This document shows positions 1 to 8,501 of a DNA stretch of 64,000 bases, piece by piece; positions within the stretch are counted from its first letter, which is position 1, and the number at the start of each line of letters is the position of its first letter. Both the position numbers and the translations under genes were made by a program. The DNA comes from an uncultured bacterium (GTDB taxonomy: Bacteria > Bacteroidota > Bacteroidia > Bacteroidales > Bacteroidaceae), in NCBI GenBank assembly GCA_905215345.1, contig CAJMPR010000019.1, forward strand, positions 13,376-77,375, written 5' to 3'. Under the pieces are notes generated by a model. That model worked only from the letters and a program-made list of their open reading frames with translations. It had not been told where the DNA came from and searched no databases.

Positions 1-731
1 TCCTGGGTATTCTTGTTGGATGTGGTATTGGCGCATTGTCTTGCAAAAACGGACAAGAACTGGTAGATAAGATACCTTATATCTTAGGCTTGGGTATCAA
101 GATGGGTGCTGTTATGGAGTTAATTCCGCGTATCACGGCACTGTTCATCGAAGGCTTGAAGCCTATTTCGGATGCAACCCGTGAAATGATTGCCAAGAAA
201 TTCAAAGGCGCTGTCGGCTTAAATATCGGTATGAGCCCCGCATTGGTTATCGGTCATCCTGCAACACTGGTTGTTTCCTTGTTGTTGATTCCCGTTGCTA
301 TTCTACTGGCAGTAATACTTCCGGGCAACCAATTTCTCCCGCTGGCTTCACTGGCAGGTATGTTCTACCTATTCCCGTTGGTATTACCTATCACGAAAGG
401 TAATGTGGTGAAGACCTTCATCATCGGTCTTGTTGTATTGACTATGGGTCTGTATTTCGTAACAGATTTGGCTCCATACTTCACAAAAGCCGCTCACGAT
501 GTATATGCCAAGACTCAAGACCCGGCCGTTAACATCCCTGCCGGATTTGAAGGTGGTGCACTCGACTTTGCATCCAGTCCTTTTGCCTGGATTATCTTCC
601 ACATGACTTATTCATTCAAATATATCGGCTCTGCCATTTTGGTATTGTTCACGCTGTTCCTGATGATATTGAACCGTCGTGCTATCGTAAAATTCCAAAA
701 AGCAGCCAAGGCTGAAGCTAACAATAACTAA
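1..731 (+). CDS. PTS galactitol-type EIIC transporter, 5' truncated by the window edge
   Basis: The reading frame is open from base 3, so the gene starts left of the window; an apparent start near base 36 is internal. The visible 240 or so residues are mostly hydrophobic, with several membrane segments and the stretch GHPATLVVSLLLIPVAILLA followed by LPGNQFLPL, which is typical of the galactitol-specific EIIC (GatC) family. EIIC proteins form the membrane channel of a phosphotransferase system. No EIIA, EIIB, HPr or EI gene is visible here, so it may work as a carrier without phosphorylation; that is inference. The gene is followed 27 bp later by kduI in the same direction, suggesting a role in uptake of a sugar acid or unsaturated uronate. 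Family assignment is fairly firm; the substrate is unknown. Confidence 0.75.
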   Translation, partial: LGILVGCGIGALSCKNGQELVDKIPYILGLGIKMGAVMELIPRITALFIEGLKPISDATREMIAKKFKGAVGLNIGMSPALVIGHPATLVVSLLLIPVAILLAVILPGNQFLPLASLAGMFYLFPLVLPITKGNVVKTFIIGLVVLTMGLYFVTDLAPYFTKAAHDVYAKTQDPAVNIPAGFEGGALDFASSPFAWIIFHMTYSFKYIGSAILVLFTLFLMILNRRAIVKFQKAAKAEANNN

Positions 732-758
732 AAGATAAATTAATAAAAAAGAAACATC

Positions 759-1715
759 ATGAAAAAATTAGTAATTGCCCTGATGTTGGGTGCTGCCGCA
801 GTATCGGCTTCCGCCCAAGTAAATTACAAAGTACAAACAGCTTGTCATCCGTCAGATGTAAAGCACTATGATACAGAACGTCTGCGTAGCGCTTTTATGA
901 TGGACAAAGTAATGGCAGCCGATGAAATCAACGTGACCTACACTCTTTATGACCGATTGATTTACGGAGGTGCAATGCCGGTAAACAAAGTCCTGAGACT
1001 TGAGATTTTCCGCGAACTGGGTCCGGAAATCACTTATTTCCTGGAACGTCGTGAATTGGGCGTTATTAACACCGGTGGTGACGGAGTTGTTACCGTAGAC
1101 GGTAAAGAATACCCTATGACATACAAAGAAGCACTTTATGTAGGTTGCGGTAATAAAGAAGTTACTTTCAAGAGTAACGATGCCTCTAACCCCGCAAAGT
1201 TCTACATCAACTCGGCTCCGGCTTACAAGCATTTTGTCACTCAGTTGATTACTACCGATGCCAAGCTTCAAAAAGCTAACCCCAAGAAATATGCTTTGGG
1301 TATCTCCGATCATTATGGAAAAATGCAAGACAGCAACGACCGTATCGTAAATCAACTGATTGTGAAAGATGTTCTGGAAAGAGTGAAAGACGGTGGTACC
1401 AACCAATTACAGATGGGACTTACCGAATTGGCTCCCGGTTCTGTATGGAACACAATGCCTGCCCATACTCACACACGCCGTATGGAAGCCTACTACTACT
1501 TCAAGCTGACTCCGGGCAATTCAATCTGCCACTTGATGGGCGAACCGCAGGAGGAACGCCTTATATGGTTACAGAATGAACAAGCTATCACTTCTCCCGA
1601 ATGGAGCATCCACGCTGCAGCAGGAACCAGCAACTATACCTTCATTTGGGGTATGGCCGGTGAAAACCTGAAGTACAGCGATAAAGATGAAATCAAATAT
1701 ACTGAAATGAGATAA
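759..1715 (+). CDS. kduI: 5-keto-4-deoxyuronate isomerase with a signal peptide
   Basis: KduI converts 5-keto-4-deoxyuronate to 2,5-diketo-3-deoxygluconate during breakdown of unsaturated uronates from pectin or glycosaminoglycans. The C-terminal half carries the cupin metal motif HTHTRRME (His236, His238, Glu243) and His285 in SIHAAAGTSNYTFIWGM. These lie exactly 40 residues beyond the zinc ligands I recall for the E. coli enzyme (His196, His198, Glu203, His245). The extra length is N-terminal: MKKLVIALMLGAAAVSASAQ looks like a Sec signal peptide with cleavage after SASA. At 318 residues it is longer than the usual 278 or so. This suggests a periplasmic enzyme, unlike the cytosolic E. coli protein. 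It sits between an EIIC gene and an ExuT-like gene. A perfect 14-bp hairpin follows the stop codon. Confidence 0.9.
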   Translation: MKKLVIALMLGAAAVSASAQVNYKVQTACHPSDVKHYDTERLRSAFMMDKVMAADEINVTYTLYDRLIYGGAMPVNKVLRLEIFRELGPEITYFLERRELGVINTGGDGVVTVDGKEYPMTYKEALYVGCGNKEVTFKSNDASNPAKFYINSAPAYKHFVTQLITTDAKLQKANPKKYALGISDHYGKMQDSNDRIVNQLIVKDVLERVKDGGTNQLQMGLTELAPGSVWNTMPAHTHTRRMEAYYYFKLTPGNSICHLMGEPQEERLIWLQNEQAITSPEWSIHAAAGTSNYTFIWGMAGENLKYSDKDEIKYTEMR

Positions 1716-1722
1716 TCATAGT

Positions 1723-1760
1723 AAATAGGCATGAACTTAACTGTTCATGCCTATTTTGTC
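1723..1760 (+). terminator. Terminator after kduI
   Basis: A perfect 14-bp stem (AAATAGGCATGAAC at 1723-1736 and its complement at 1743-1756) with a 6-nt loop is followed by a T-rich run. It lies 7 bp after the kduI stop and probably ends the EIIC-kduI transcript. Confidence 0.8.
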
Positions 1761-1814
1761 ATTTTCTCCATGATTTCTACCAAATATTACACACAGACAT
1801 AGCATAAGAACACG

Positions 1815-1822
1815 TATTTTTG
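1815..1822 (+). promoter_or_regulatory. Bacteroides -7 box for the hexuronate carrier gene
   Basis: TATTTTTG fits the Bacteroides -7 consensus TAnnTTTG and lies 25 bp upstream of the ATG at 1848, after the kduI terminator. No convincing -33 TTTG was found at the expected spacing. Confidence 0.5.
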
Positions 1823-1847
1823 CAAACAAAATAATAAATCTATTATC

Positions 1848-3290
1848 ATGAGTACATTACAGAACACACTGGGCAAAATGACCAATTACCGTTGGACCAT
1901 CTGCGCCATGTTATTCTTCGCGACAACAGTTAACTATCTTGACCGCCAGGTGTTGTCACTCACCTGGGATGAATTTATCAAACCCGAGTTCCACTGGGAC
2001 GAATCACATTACGGTACAATTACAGCCGTCTTTTCATTTGTATATGCAGCTTGTATGTTATTTGCCGGTCGCCTTGTCGATTGGTTAGGCTCTAAGAAAG
2101 GATATTTATGGGCTATCGGTATATGGTCGGTAGGAGCTTGTATGCATGCCCTTTGCGGTATCGTAACCGAACATTTTGTAGGTCTTCACAGTGCAGCCGA
2201 ACTAATGGGTGCCACCGGTGATGTAGTAGTCACTATCGCCACCATCAGTATGTATTGTTTCCTGGCCGCCCGTTGTATTCTGGCTTTAGGTGAAGCGGGT
2301 AACTTCCCTGCCGCCATTAAAGTAACTGCCGAATATTTTCCTAAGAAAGACCGTGCATTTGCAACTTCCATCTTTAATGCCGGTGCTTCTATCGGTGCAT
2401 TGGTTGCTCCGTTATCCATTCCGTTGCTCGCCAAAGCATGGGGCTGGGAAATGGCATTCATTGTTATCGGTGCACTTGGATTTATTTGGATGGGATTCTG
2501 GGTATTCATGTATACATCTCCAGCTCAAAGCAAGCATGTAAATAAGGCGGAGTTGGAATACATTGACCAAGACAGCCACGACGTCGCAACAGAAGACAAA
2601 CCAAAAGCGAAAGAAAAGAAGATGACCTTCTTGCAATGCTTCGGTTACAAACAAACCTGGGCTTTCGCCGCCGGTAAATTTATGACCGATGGTGTATGGT
2701 GGTTCTTCCTTTTCTGGACTCCCTCCTACCTGAATACTCAATTTGGTATCAAGACTTCCGAAGGATTGGGTATAGCTTTGATTTTCACGCTTTATGCCAT
2801 TACCATGCTTTCTATTTACGGTGGTAAACTGCCGACTATCATTATCAACAAGACAGGAATGAATCCCTATGCGGCACGTATGCGTGCCATGTTAATTTTT
2901 GCATTCTTCCCGCTATTGGTTTTGTTGGCGCAGCCTTTGGGTACAATCTCCCCCTGGTTCCCGGTTATCATGATCGGTATCGGTGGTGCCGCTCATCAAT
3001 CATGGTCGGCTAATATCTTCTCAACCGTAGGTGACATGTTCCCTAAATCGGCTATTGCGACAGTTACCGGCATTGGCGGTATGGCAGGTGGTATAAGCTC
3101 CATGTTGCTGCAATACGTTGCGGGTGAACTATTCGTTTATGCCGGAAATACTAACATGGTATTCATGGGATTTGTAGGAAAGCCTGCCGGATATTTCGTT
3201 ATATTCTGCGTATGTTCCGTATCTTACCTGATTGGCTGGGTTATAATGAAAGCATTGGTTCCGAAATACAAACCTATTGTATTGGACTAA
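1848..3290 (+). CDS. MFS hexuronate transporter (ExuT-like)
   Basis: A 480-residue major facilitator of the anion:cation symporter group, which imports galacturonate or glucuronate with protons. The start NYRWTICAMLFFATTVNYLDRQVLS and the later LGEAGNFPAAIKVTAEYFP and FNAGASIGALVAPL are characteristic of ExuT/GudP-type carriers. About twelve membrane helices are visible, with a charged central loop around residues 230-265 (DKPKAKEKK). It has its own -7 box and a terminator after the stop, so it seems to be monocistronic, next to kduI. Together with uxuA and the SDR enzyme at 31-33 kb it completes an import and catabolism set for hexuronates. The exact substrate cannot be read from sequence. 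Confidence 0.88.
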   Translation: MSTLQNTLGKMTNYRWTICAMLFFATTVNYLDRQVLSLTWDEFIKPEFHWDESHYGTITAVFSFVYAACMLFAGRLVDWLGSKKGYLWAIGIWSVGACMHALCGIVTEHFVGLHSAAELMGATGDVVVTIATISMYCFLAARCILALGEAGNFPAAIKVTAEYFPKKDRAFATSIFNAGASIGALVAPLSIPLLAKAWGWEMAFIVIGALGFIWMGFWVFMYTSPAQSKHVNKAELEYIDQDSHDVATEDKPKAKEKKMTFLQCFGYKQTWAFAAGKFMTDGVWWFFLFWTPSYLNTQFGIKTSEGLGIALIFTLYAITMLSIYGGKLPTIIINKTGMNPYAARMRAMLIFAFFPLLVLLAQPLGTISPWFPVIMIGIGGAAHQSWSANIFSTVGDMFPKSAIATVTGIGGMAGGISSMLLQYVAGELFVYAGNTNMVFMGFVGKPAGYFVIFCVCSVSYLIGWVIMKALVPKYKPIVLD

Positions 3291-3365
3291 GAGGCCCGAG
3301 TTTTCTCTAAAAAGAATAAAGATAAAATTCAAAACGGCTTCTTATAGAAGAACAGTATAAAACAG

Positions 3366-3400
3366 AAAAAGCTCTTTCTCACGAAAGGGCTTTTTTTGTT
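3366..3400 (+). terminator. Terminator after the hexuronate carrier gene
   Basis: AAAAAGCTCTTTC, a 4-nt loop, and GAAAGGGCTTTTTTT form a stem with one G-U pair followed by seven T. It lies about 75 bp after the stop of the carrier gene. Confidence 0.75.
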
Positions 3401-3456
3401 CTCTTACAGCTTACATTAGCAATTAAAAGCTTGATAAGAGAACAACCTTCAAGGCG

Positions 3457-3524
3457 AAAAAAAGGGAAGTCTCACGACTTCCACAATTCTTCTAACCTTA
3501 AATCTAAATCTCTATGAAAAAAAC
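3457..3524 (-). ncRNA. Candidate small RNA of about 68 nt with its own promoter and terminator
   Basis: On the minus strand a -7 box TATTTTTG (3538-3531) is followed about 70 nt later by a 7-bp perfect stem GGAAGTC/GACTTCC with a GTGA loop (3482-3465) and seven U (3463-3457). No open reading frame of any size lies between them. The transcript would start near 3524 and end near 3457. It lies downstream of the helicase gene on the same strand, separated by about 200 bp, so it could alternatively be the processed 3' end of that mRNA. The promoter has no clear -33 element. No family name is claimed. Confidence 0.5.
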
Positions 3525-3540
3525 GTTTTGCAAAAATAGA

Positions 3541-3729
3541 GATTTATCACTAATTTTGTTATTAATAAAGTATATAAAGAGAAAGAAAAGATTTAAGATT
3601 TATTAAATAAGTGTACAATACGAGCAACCATTCAATGAATACGATGCTCTGTCATGCAAAGCATAGCGAAGCATCTCCACTCTTGAGACTACACCCAGAA
3701 AGGATTCTTCACCACTACATTCCTCTGGC
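3541..3729. other. AT-rich gap between the candidate small RNA and the helicase gene
   Basis: About 190 bp of AT-rich sequence. No convincing gene, hairpin or repeat was seen apart from the promoter of the candidate small RNA at its left edge. Confidence 0.5.
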
Positions 3730-6700
3730 TTACAACTTACAACGCTCCAATAAGCGTGCATAAATAGAATTTTGTTCGAGTAATTGTGGAACACCGGTTA
3801 TAAACATCTGTTTACGGGCTCTTGTCAGAGCCACATTCAACTTCCGGTCTATCTGCACCCCGTTTTCTTCCGTCAGATTGGCAAGGAACTTCAATTGGTA
3901 TGCCCTATTCACACAGAAAGAGTAAATGATGACATCACGCTCGCTTCCCTGGAAACGTTCTACCGTATCTACCAATATATCATTCAGAGCAGTAATTCCC
4001 ATGCCGGCAATTTCATTCTTTATTAATGCAATCTGACTGCGATAGGGAGTGATAATTCCCAAGGTCAATGCCGCATCGAAACCTGTGCTTTCAGAAGCAT
4101 ATTGTTGATAAACCGCGGCCGCCAGCCGAGCAACAATCTTAGCCTCGGAATGATTTATTTTCACCGATTGCATCGGTGGTTCGGGAACGGAGGGCAAAAA
4201 GGCGATACGACGGGGCAACAAGTCGGCAAACTCATTATCAGCTAACTCCGAAGACAGTTCAAGCTCCCCCGTTTGATGTGCCAGTCCTACCGGTTTCAAC
4301 AATCCACCATAGAAAGCATGATTTGGAAATGAAGCCACTTCGACATTCATACGCCCCTGACGGCAAAGCATGTCGTAGGAGCGATTGCCGATAAGCGATG
4401 AATGATGGATAAAAGACCGCTCCTTAGAGATACTGCGGTACAGGCGTTCAAAAAGGGAGTCTTTCAGATTACATAAACCAATTGCCCGCAAAGCCCCTTC
4501 ATGAACTTCAGATTGTTCGGACGATTGCAATATTACCGCCGGCAGTTGCTTATGGTCTCCTATCAGAATAAACTTACCGATTGCATTTCCACCGGAAACA
4601 TTACGGGTACAAAGTAGTCCCAAGAGTTGCGGTTCCAGTATCTGGGTAGCCTCATCTACCATCGCCACGTCAAAAGTCTTCAAACGGAACAGTTCCGTTT
4701 TTGCCGAAATCGTGGAAACCGTTCCGACAAATATCCGGCAGCGCGCCATCCTTGCCTGCACTTCACGACGGGTAGCACAAGACTCCAGAACATTCTCTAT
4801 CAGATGCGGGCGATAAGTCTCCTCACACGAAAGTTCGCTGCCGATGCGTATAAAGTCTACTGCCGGAGTAATGGCGGTAAGCATCTTACAAATCTCATCT
4901 ACCGCACGGTTGGTATAGGAAAGCAAAAGAATCTGTTTCCCTTCCTGATAAAAAGCCTCCACCATACTGCGTAAGGCACGTGAAGTCTTGCCGGTCCCCG
5001 GTGGTCCGATTAACAGAAAATAATCCTTAGCAGCCCGGGCTTTCAGTGTGATGCGGGCGAAGTCATCCGTAGTAGCAGCGATATCAACATCCAGGGAAGA
5101 ATCGAACTCAGGCGGTCGTTGGCTCAGTAACAAATCCCGCCGGTCTTGCGTAGCCCAGAGAAAGGCTGAAAGCCCCAGATACATACTGCGGAACGAGGTA
5201 TCCATACAATCATGCTCTATGGCATAACGGCTGTCTCCCGGCAGCACACCTGTATTCTGTTGTGCGGCACGAAGCCGGATACGAATCTCACTATCGGAAA
5301 TCTGCTCGATACTTCCTTTAAAGACCATCTTGTTGGTAACGTTGTCCGTATCGGCATTACGTTCGTAGAGAACGATAGCATCTCCTTGACGGAAGTTGGG
5401 CAAAGTCTCTTTCCCCGTATCCCCTTCCCCGAAACGAGGAGGAGAAGCTACTCCGACTCCGCCAATGCCATTCTTCCCATTGCCTTCGGGGGAGGAGGTA
5501 CGGGGGGAGAGGCATAGATAGGGCTTATGCGCATTCGCGGCACGATTCTCCCGTATCTCCAAATCATAAAGAATTTCTCCGTTCTCACATTTTTCCGCAA
5601 GAGTAGCGAGCCACAAGGCTGCTGCACCGGAACGTCCTTCATAGTCGACATCGCCCGATTTGGAAGTGTAGAGTTCTTTCGTTATGAAGTTATAAAGCGT
5701 ATAGAAATAAGATTGCTCCAACGGTGACAAGCTACGGATGCGTTGTGTCACTGCATCGATAGAAGGATACAGAAACCGTTTCCACAAGGTATTATCCAAC
5801 TGCCGTTCATTCAAAGTTTCGGGATTAACTTCTTGCAGGCACTCCGCCGTATATTGCGGGCTGTTACGTAACTGTATACTGTACTCGTTCGCAACAATCC
5901 GGTTCCGAACATCCATCACCCGGCGCACCATTGCCCACGAAGGACGTGACGGATAAAGCAACGGATAACGGGTATAGAACAGATAAGCCTTCACCCGGCG
6001 ATGATCCATTCCCATGGAATATTCCAATACCGCCTGATACAGCAGCATCTGCACCTTATTGTTCTCCTTCGGCTCCACTTTACCCCTGATAGAGTATTCA
6101 TCCGCCTTACCGGATTTCATTTCAATAAAGGAAGACATATCCCGTTGCATATAATCCAGCCTCCCCTGCAAGCCCAATGCCTCACAGATATAAGAAGGTT
6201 CCAACACCGCATCTGTTTTATCGAGTTCATAGCCCGCCATCCCGAAGGTTTCCGTCACCGTTTGGCGGATATGTTCGAAATGCCGTTTACAATCGGCAAA
6301 GAACTCACGCTCCTTTTCACGGTCGCGCAAATCGGCACAAGCTGCCAGCTCAATGGGGTACGAACGGAAAGCCTTCTTCATACATTCCAGATAATCCGGT
6401 TCTTCTTCGGCATGAATCCATTCGTCCAAAAAGAGATTGGCTATATTTCCTAAAAGAAGCGGACGTGTATTATCCGGTATTTGCAGACGTGCCAGTATAT
6501 AATTCGCCGGATGATGACCGTACTCCTTGAAGCACTCCGCCAACGAGCTGATGTCTATCAGGTAATCCGGTTCCAATATAATAAAGGACGGAGTAAGGAT
6601 TCCTGTCTCATCCACAGCTACATCCAGCAAATTTACCTGAGCATGACGCCACAGCAGACGGCAAGTCGCGGCAAATTCTTCATTAACCTGCGGTATGTTA

Positions 6701-7212
6701 TAACGTACCCGCAACGGTTCATCAACCACCGCATCTACAGGAAGCACATACAGATATGTATCATCGGCATGCTGGAAACTGACGCGCATGCGTCGCACAC
6801 GTTCTTTGGCAGGTGGCGCCACCACATAGGTAGCATCCGCACGGGGAAGAAGGCGATACAATTCATCAGGGATATCTTCACCCGTCAAGCGTTTCACAAA
6901 GAAAGACAATGTTTTGGCATCACGCAGCAAATGTTCGCGCGAAGGCTCCACCTGACGGTTGAGAATTGCATTGGAAGTAAGACGGAACGTATGCAGCCGG
7001 TTTTGTTCGACCACCGTAAGCCCTACTTTAGAAGCCACATAGTTGATACGTGCCGAAAGGTCTGTCATTTGCAGGCTGCTATCCGCCATCTGTGTACGAC
7101 ACAGTTGTTCCAGCAGTTCGCGCAACTGACGATAAGCGGCTTGCAGCGAAATTTCCGTTTCCCTGCAAGCCGCCAATAATAGTTCAAAGTATTCCTTTAC
7201 TACATTCTTCAT
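3730..7212 (-). CDS. Dna2-like superfamily 1 helicase with an N-terminal nuclease-like region
   Basis: An 1160-residue protein. The C-terminal third has the SF1 (UPF1/Dna2) helicase motifs: Walker A GPPGTGKT near residue 735, motif II VDEAT near 851, GDHKQLPAV (motif III), TPYRSQ, VERFQGSERDVIIYS (motif V) and VALTRARKQM (motif VI). Around residues 345-375 GRLDYM, then FIEMKSGK, fits the PD-(D/E)XK nuclease core seen in Dna2 and AddB-type proteins. It is therefore probably a DNA helicase-nuclease in repair or recombination. Residues about 568-602 are a low-complexity Gly/Pro/Ser insertion encoded by a palindromic DNA element (reported separately). The start is 7 nt after the tatC stop, so tatA, tatC and the helicase may be cotranscribed. 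Confidence 0.85.
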   Translation of the reverse strand: MKNVVKEYFELLLAACRETEISLQAAYRQLRELLEQLCRTQMADSSLQMTDLSARINYVASKVGLTVVEQNRLHTFRLTSNAILNRQVEPSREHLLRDAKTLSFFVKRLTGEDIPDELYRLLPRADATYVVAPPAKERVRRMRVSFQHADDTYLYVLPVDAVVDEPLRVRYNIPQVNEEFAATCRLLWRHAQVNLLDVAVDETGILTPSFIILEPDYLIDISSLAECFKEYGHHPANYILARLQIPDNTRPLLLGNIANLFLDEWIHAEEEPDYLECMKKAFRSYPIELAACADLRDREKEREFFADCKRHFEHIRQTVTETFGMAGYELDKTDAVLEPSYICEALGLQGRLDYMQRDMSSFIEMKSGKADEYSIRGKVEPKENNKVQMLLYQAVLEYSMGMDHRRVKAYLFYTRYPLLYPSRPSWAMVRRVMDVRNRIVANEYSIQLRNSPQYTAECLQEVNPETLNERQLDNTLWKRFLYPSIDAVTQRIRSLSPLEQSYFYTLYNFITKELYTSKSGDVDYEGRSGAAALWLATLAEKCENGEILYDLEIRENRAANAHKPYLCLSPRTSSPEGNGKNGIGGVGVASPPRFGEGDTGKETLPNFRQGDAIVLYERNADTDNVTNKMVFKGSIEQISDSEIRIRLRAAQQNTGVLPGDSRYAIEHDCMDTSFRSMYLGLSAFLWATQDRRDLLLSQRPPEFDSSLDVDIAATTDDFARITLKARAAKDYFLLIGPPGTGKTSRALRSMVEAFYQEGKQILLLSYTNRAVDEICKMLTAITPAVDFIRIGSELSCEETYRPHLIENVLESCATRREVQARMARCRIFVGTVSTISAKTELFRLKTFDVAMVDEATQILEPQLLGLLCTRNVSGGNAIGKFILIGDHKQLPAVILQSSEQSEVHEGALRAIGLCNLKDSLFERLYRSISKERSFIHHSSLIGNRSYDMLCRQGRMNVEVASFPNHAFYGGLLKPVGLAHQTGELELSSELADNEFADLLPRRIAFLPSVPEPPMQSVKINHSEAKIVARLAAAVYQQYASESTGFDAALTLGIITPYRSQIALIKNEIAGMGITALNDILVDTVERFQGSERDVIIYSFCVNRAYQLKFLANLTEENGVQIDRKLNVALTRARKQMFITGVPQLLEQNSIYARLLERCKL
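5407..5511. repeat. Palindromic element inserted in frame in the helicase gene
   Basis: Two 27-bp arms (5407-5433 and 5485-5511) are inverted copies of each other with 22 matches; all five mismatches are transitions, so an RNA hairpin could keep G-U pairs. The arms are C-rich/G-rich, unlike the surrounding gene. The 105-bp segment keeps the reading frame and encodes a Gly/Pro/Ser-rich insert that separates two conserved-looking stretches of the helicase. It looks like an intragenic interspersed palindromic repeat. Confidence 0.75.
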
Positions 7213-7219
7213 GCGTACT

Positions 7220-8041
7220 TTATCCTTCTGCCTCTTCCGCTTCTACAATATCATCGCTTTTCTTATCTTTTATCATGAGGATGCTCATTTCATAGAGCAG
7301 ATAAAGGGGTACTGCCACCACGGTCAACGTGAACGGATCACCCGTCGGTGTAATGATGGCAGCGGTAATCACAATAATAACAATGGCATGGCGGCGGTAC
7401 TTGCGCAAGAACGTCTTATGCACCAATCCCAGCAGAGAAAGCAACCACGTCACCAAAGGAAGTTCAAAAGCCAGCCCCATGCAGAGTACCAGCATCATAA
7501 AGTTATCGATATAGGAATTGAGGGAAATCTGGTTCTCTACGGCTGCACTGAGTTGATAAGTGGAGAGAAAACGCAATGTAAGCGGATAAACCATGAAATA
7601 GCCCAGCAATACTCCTAAGAAAAACATCAGCGTACCGATGAACAATGCTTTTTTCACTCCCCGGCGTTCTTTCGGATAGAGTGCCGGACTGATAAACCGC
7701 CAGATTTCAAAGAAAATATAAGGCGCCGCCGTCACTACCGACATCCAAAATGCCGTAGACATATGGATAAAGAACGGAGCCGCCAGATTAATATTTATCA
7801 ACTTCACATGAAATTCCTGCGTAAAAAACTCATCCTGCAAATCAAATACCTGTCCGATATAACGCAACAAGTCATAGAATATGAAATCATTGTGGCAAGG
7901 CGCCAACACCACATTATCAAACAAATAAGGCATTGCGATAAAGTAACCCACACCCAATACAAACCACACCCCGAGAACTCTGAACAGTACCCGACGCAAT
8001 TCATCCAAATGATCCCAGAAAGTTAGTTCTTTGTTTGCCAT
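7220..8041 (-). CDS. tatC: Twin-arginine translocase subunit TatC
   Basis: TatC is the multi-spanning receptor of the Tat pathway, which exports folded proteins across the inner membrane. The protein starts MANKELTFWDHLDELRRVLF, with the conserved N-terminal HLDELRR signature, and has about six hydrophobic segments in 273 residues. An upstream in-frame ATG would add MSIVNCQLSID, but those residues are just a translation of the interspersed word repeat between tatA and tatC, so the start at 8041 is preferred. tatA lies directly upstream and a helicase gene begins 7 nt after the stop. No separate tatB is visible, as in other TatA-TatC systems. Confidence 0.93.
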   Translation of the reverse strand: MANKELTFWDHLDELRRVLFRVLGVWFVLGVGYFIAMPYLFDNVVLAPCHNDFIFYDLLRYIGQVFDLQDEFFTQEFHVKLININLAAPFFIHMSTAFWMSVVTAAPYIFFEIWRFISPALYPKERRGVKKALFIGTLMFFLGVLLGYFMVYPLTLRFLSTYQLSAAVENQISLNSYIDNFMMLVLCMGLAFELPLVTWLLSLLGLVHKTFLRKYRRHAIVIIVITAAIITPTGDPFTLTVVAVPLYLLYEMSILMIKDKKSDDIVEAEEAEG

Positions 8042-8043
8042 AT

Positions 8044-8156
8044 CAATCGATAATTGACAATTGACAATTGACAATTGACAATTAGGCTACGCAATATTTG
8101 TCTCAAACGGTCATTTTGCATGGTAATTGTCAATTGTCAATTATCAATTATCAATC
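8044..8156. repeat. Inverted word element between tatA and tatC
   Basis: Left arm repeats TTGACAA four times, the right arm is the inverse (TTGTCAA words). The core at 8085-8123 runs from GGCTACGCA to GCATGG and matches the core of the other elements in this window. The right arm contains the stop codon of tatA (8151-8153). Confidence 0.85.
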
Positions 8157-8363
8157 TTTATCCGGCTTATCTACTTCTTCCTTTGCCTTATTGATTTCGT
8201 CTTTAGCTTCGTTCACACCGTCTTTGAAGCTCTTCACGCCTTTACCCAATCCTTTCATCAGTTCGGGAATTTTCTTACCGCCAAACAACAATAGGATAAC
8301 CAATGCTATGATAATCCATTCGGTACCACTGGGCAAGACGCCTAATAAGAGTAAGTTTGTCAT
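8151..8363 (-). CDS. tatA: Twin-arginine translocase subunit TatA/E
   Basis: A 70-residue protein with the standard TatA plan: short N-terminal periplasmic stretch, one membrane helix (EWIIIALVILLLFGGKKIPEL), the FGGKKIPEL hinge, an amphipathic helix (LMKGLGKGVKSFKDGV) and a charged tail ending DKPDKD. TatA multimers form the protein-conducting unit recruited by TatC. It is upstream of tatC on the same strand, separated by an inverted word element, and its stop codon lies inside that element's arm. Confidence 0.93.
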   Translation of the reverse strand: MTNLLLLGVLPSGTEWIIIALVILLLFGGKKIPELMKGLGKGVKSFKDGVNEAKDEINKAKEEVDKPDKD

Positions 8364-8403
8364 AGTTATATTGAATTAAATTTGATGCAAAGATAGGAAA
8401 AGT

Positions 8404-8492
8404 TGAGTTATGAGTTATAAGTTATGAGTTATTTGTTTATAATAGGCTACACTACACCGAAAAGAGAAACACCAACAAATAACTTATAACTC
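8404..8492. repeat. Inverted word element upstream of tatA
   Basis: Left arm words GTTATGA/GTTATAA end in GTTATTTGTT; the right arm AACAAATAACTTATAACT (8474-8491) is the inverse with one word fewer. The centre contains AATAGGCTAC, a partial form of the shared core. It separates tatA from the alr-murF gene. Confidence 0.7.
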
Positions 8493-8501
8493 CAAAAGTC
8501 C

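Noticed and set aside
852..1406. 184-codon open frame opposite kduI
   Set aside because: It lies antisense to a clearly real gene, has no family signature and depends on the codon use of kduI.
3603..3794. Minus-strand open frame of 63 codons at the end of the helicase gene
   Set aside because: It overlaps the helicase 3' end and has no feature.
6481..7179. 232-codon open frame opposite the helicase N-terminus
   Set aside because: It is antisense to the helicase, with low-complexity composition and no motif; it is a mirror of the coding strand.
8042..8074. Extended start of tatC (MSIVNCQLSID)
   Set aside because: This is a word repeat translated; the family start MANKEL at 8041 is used.
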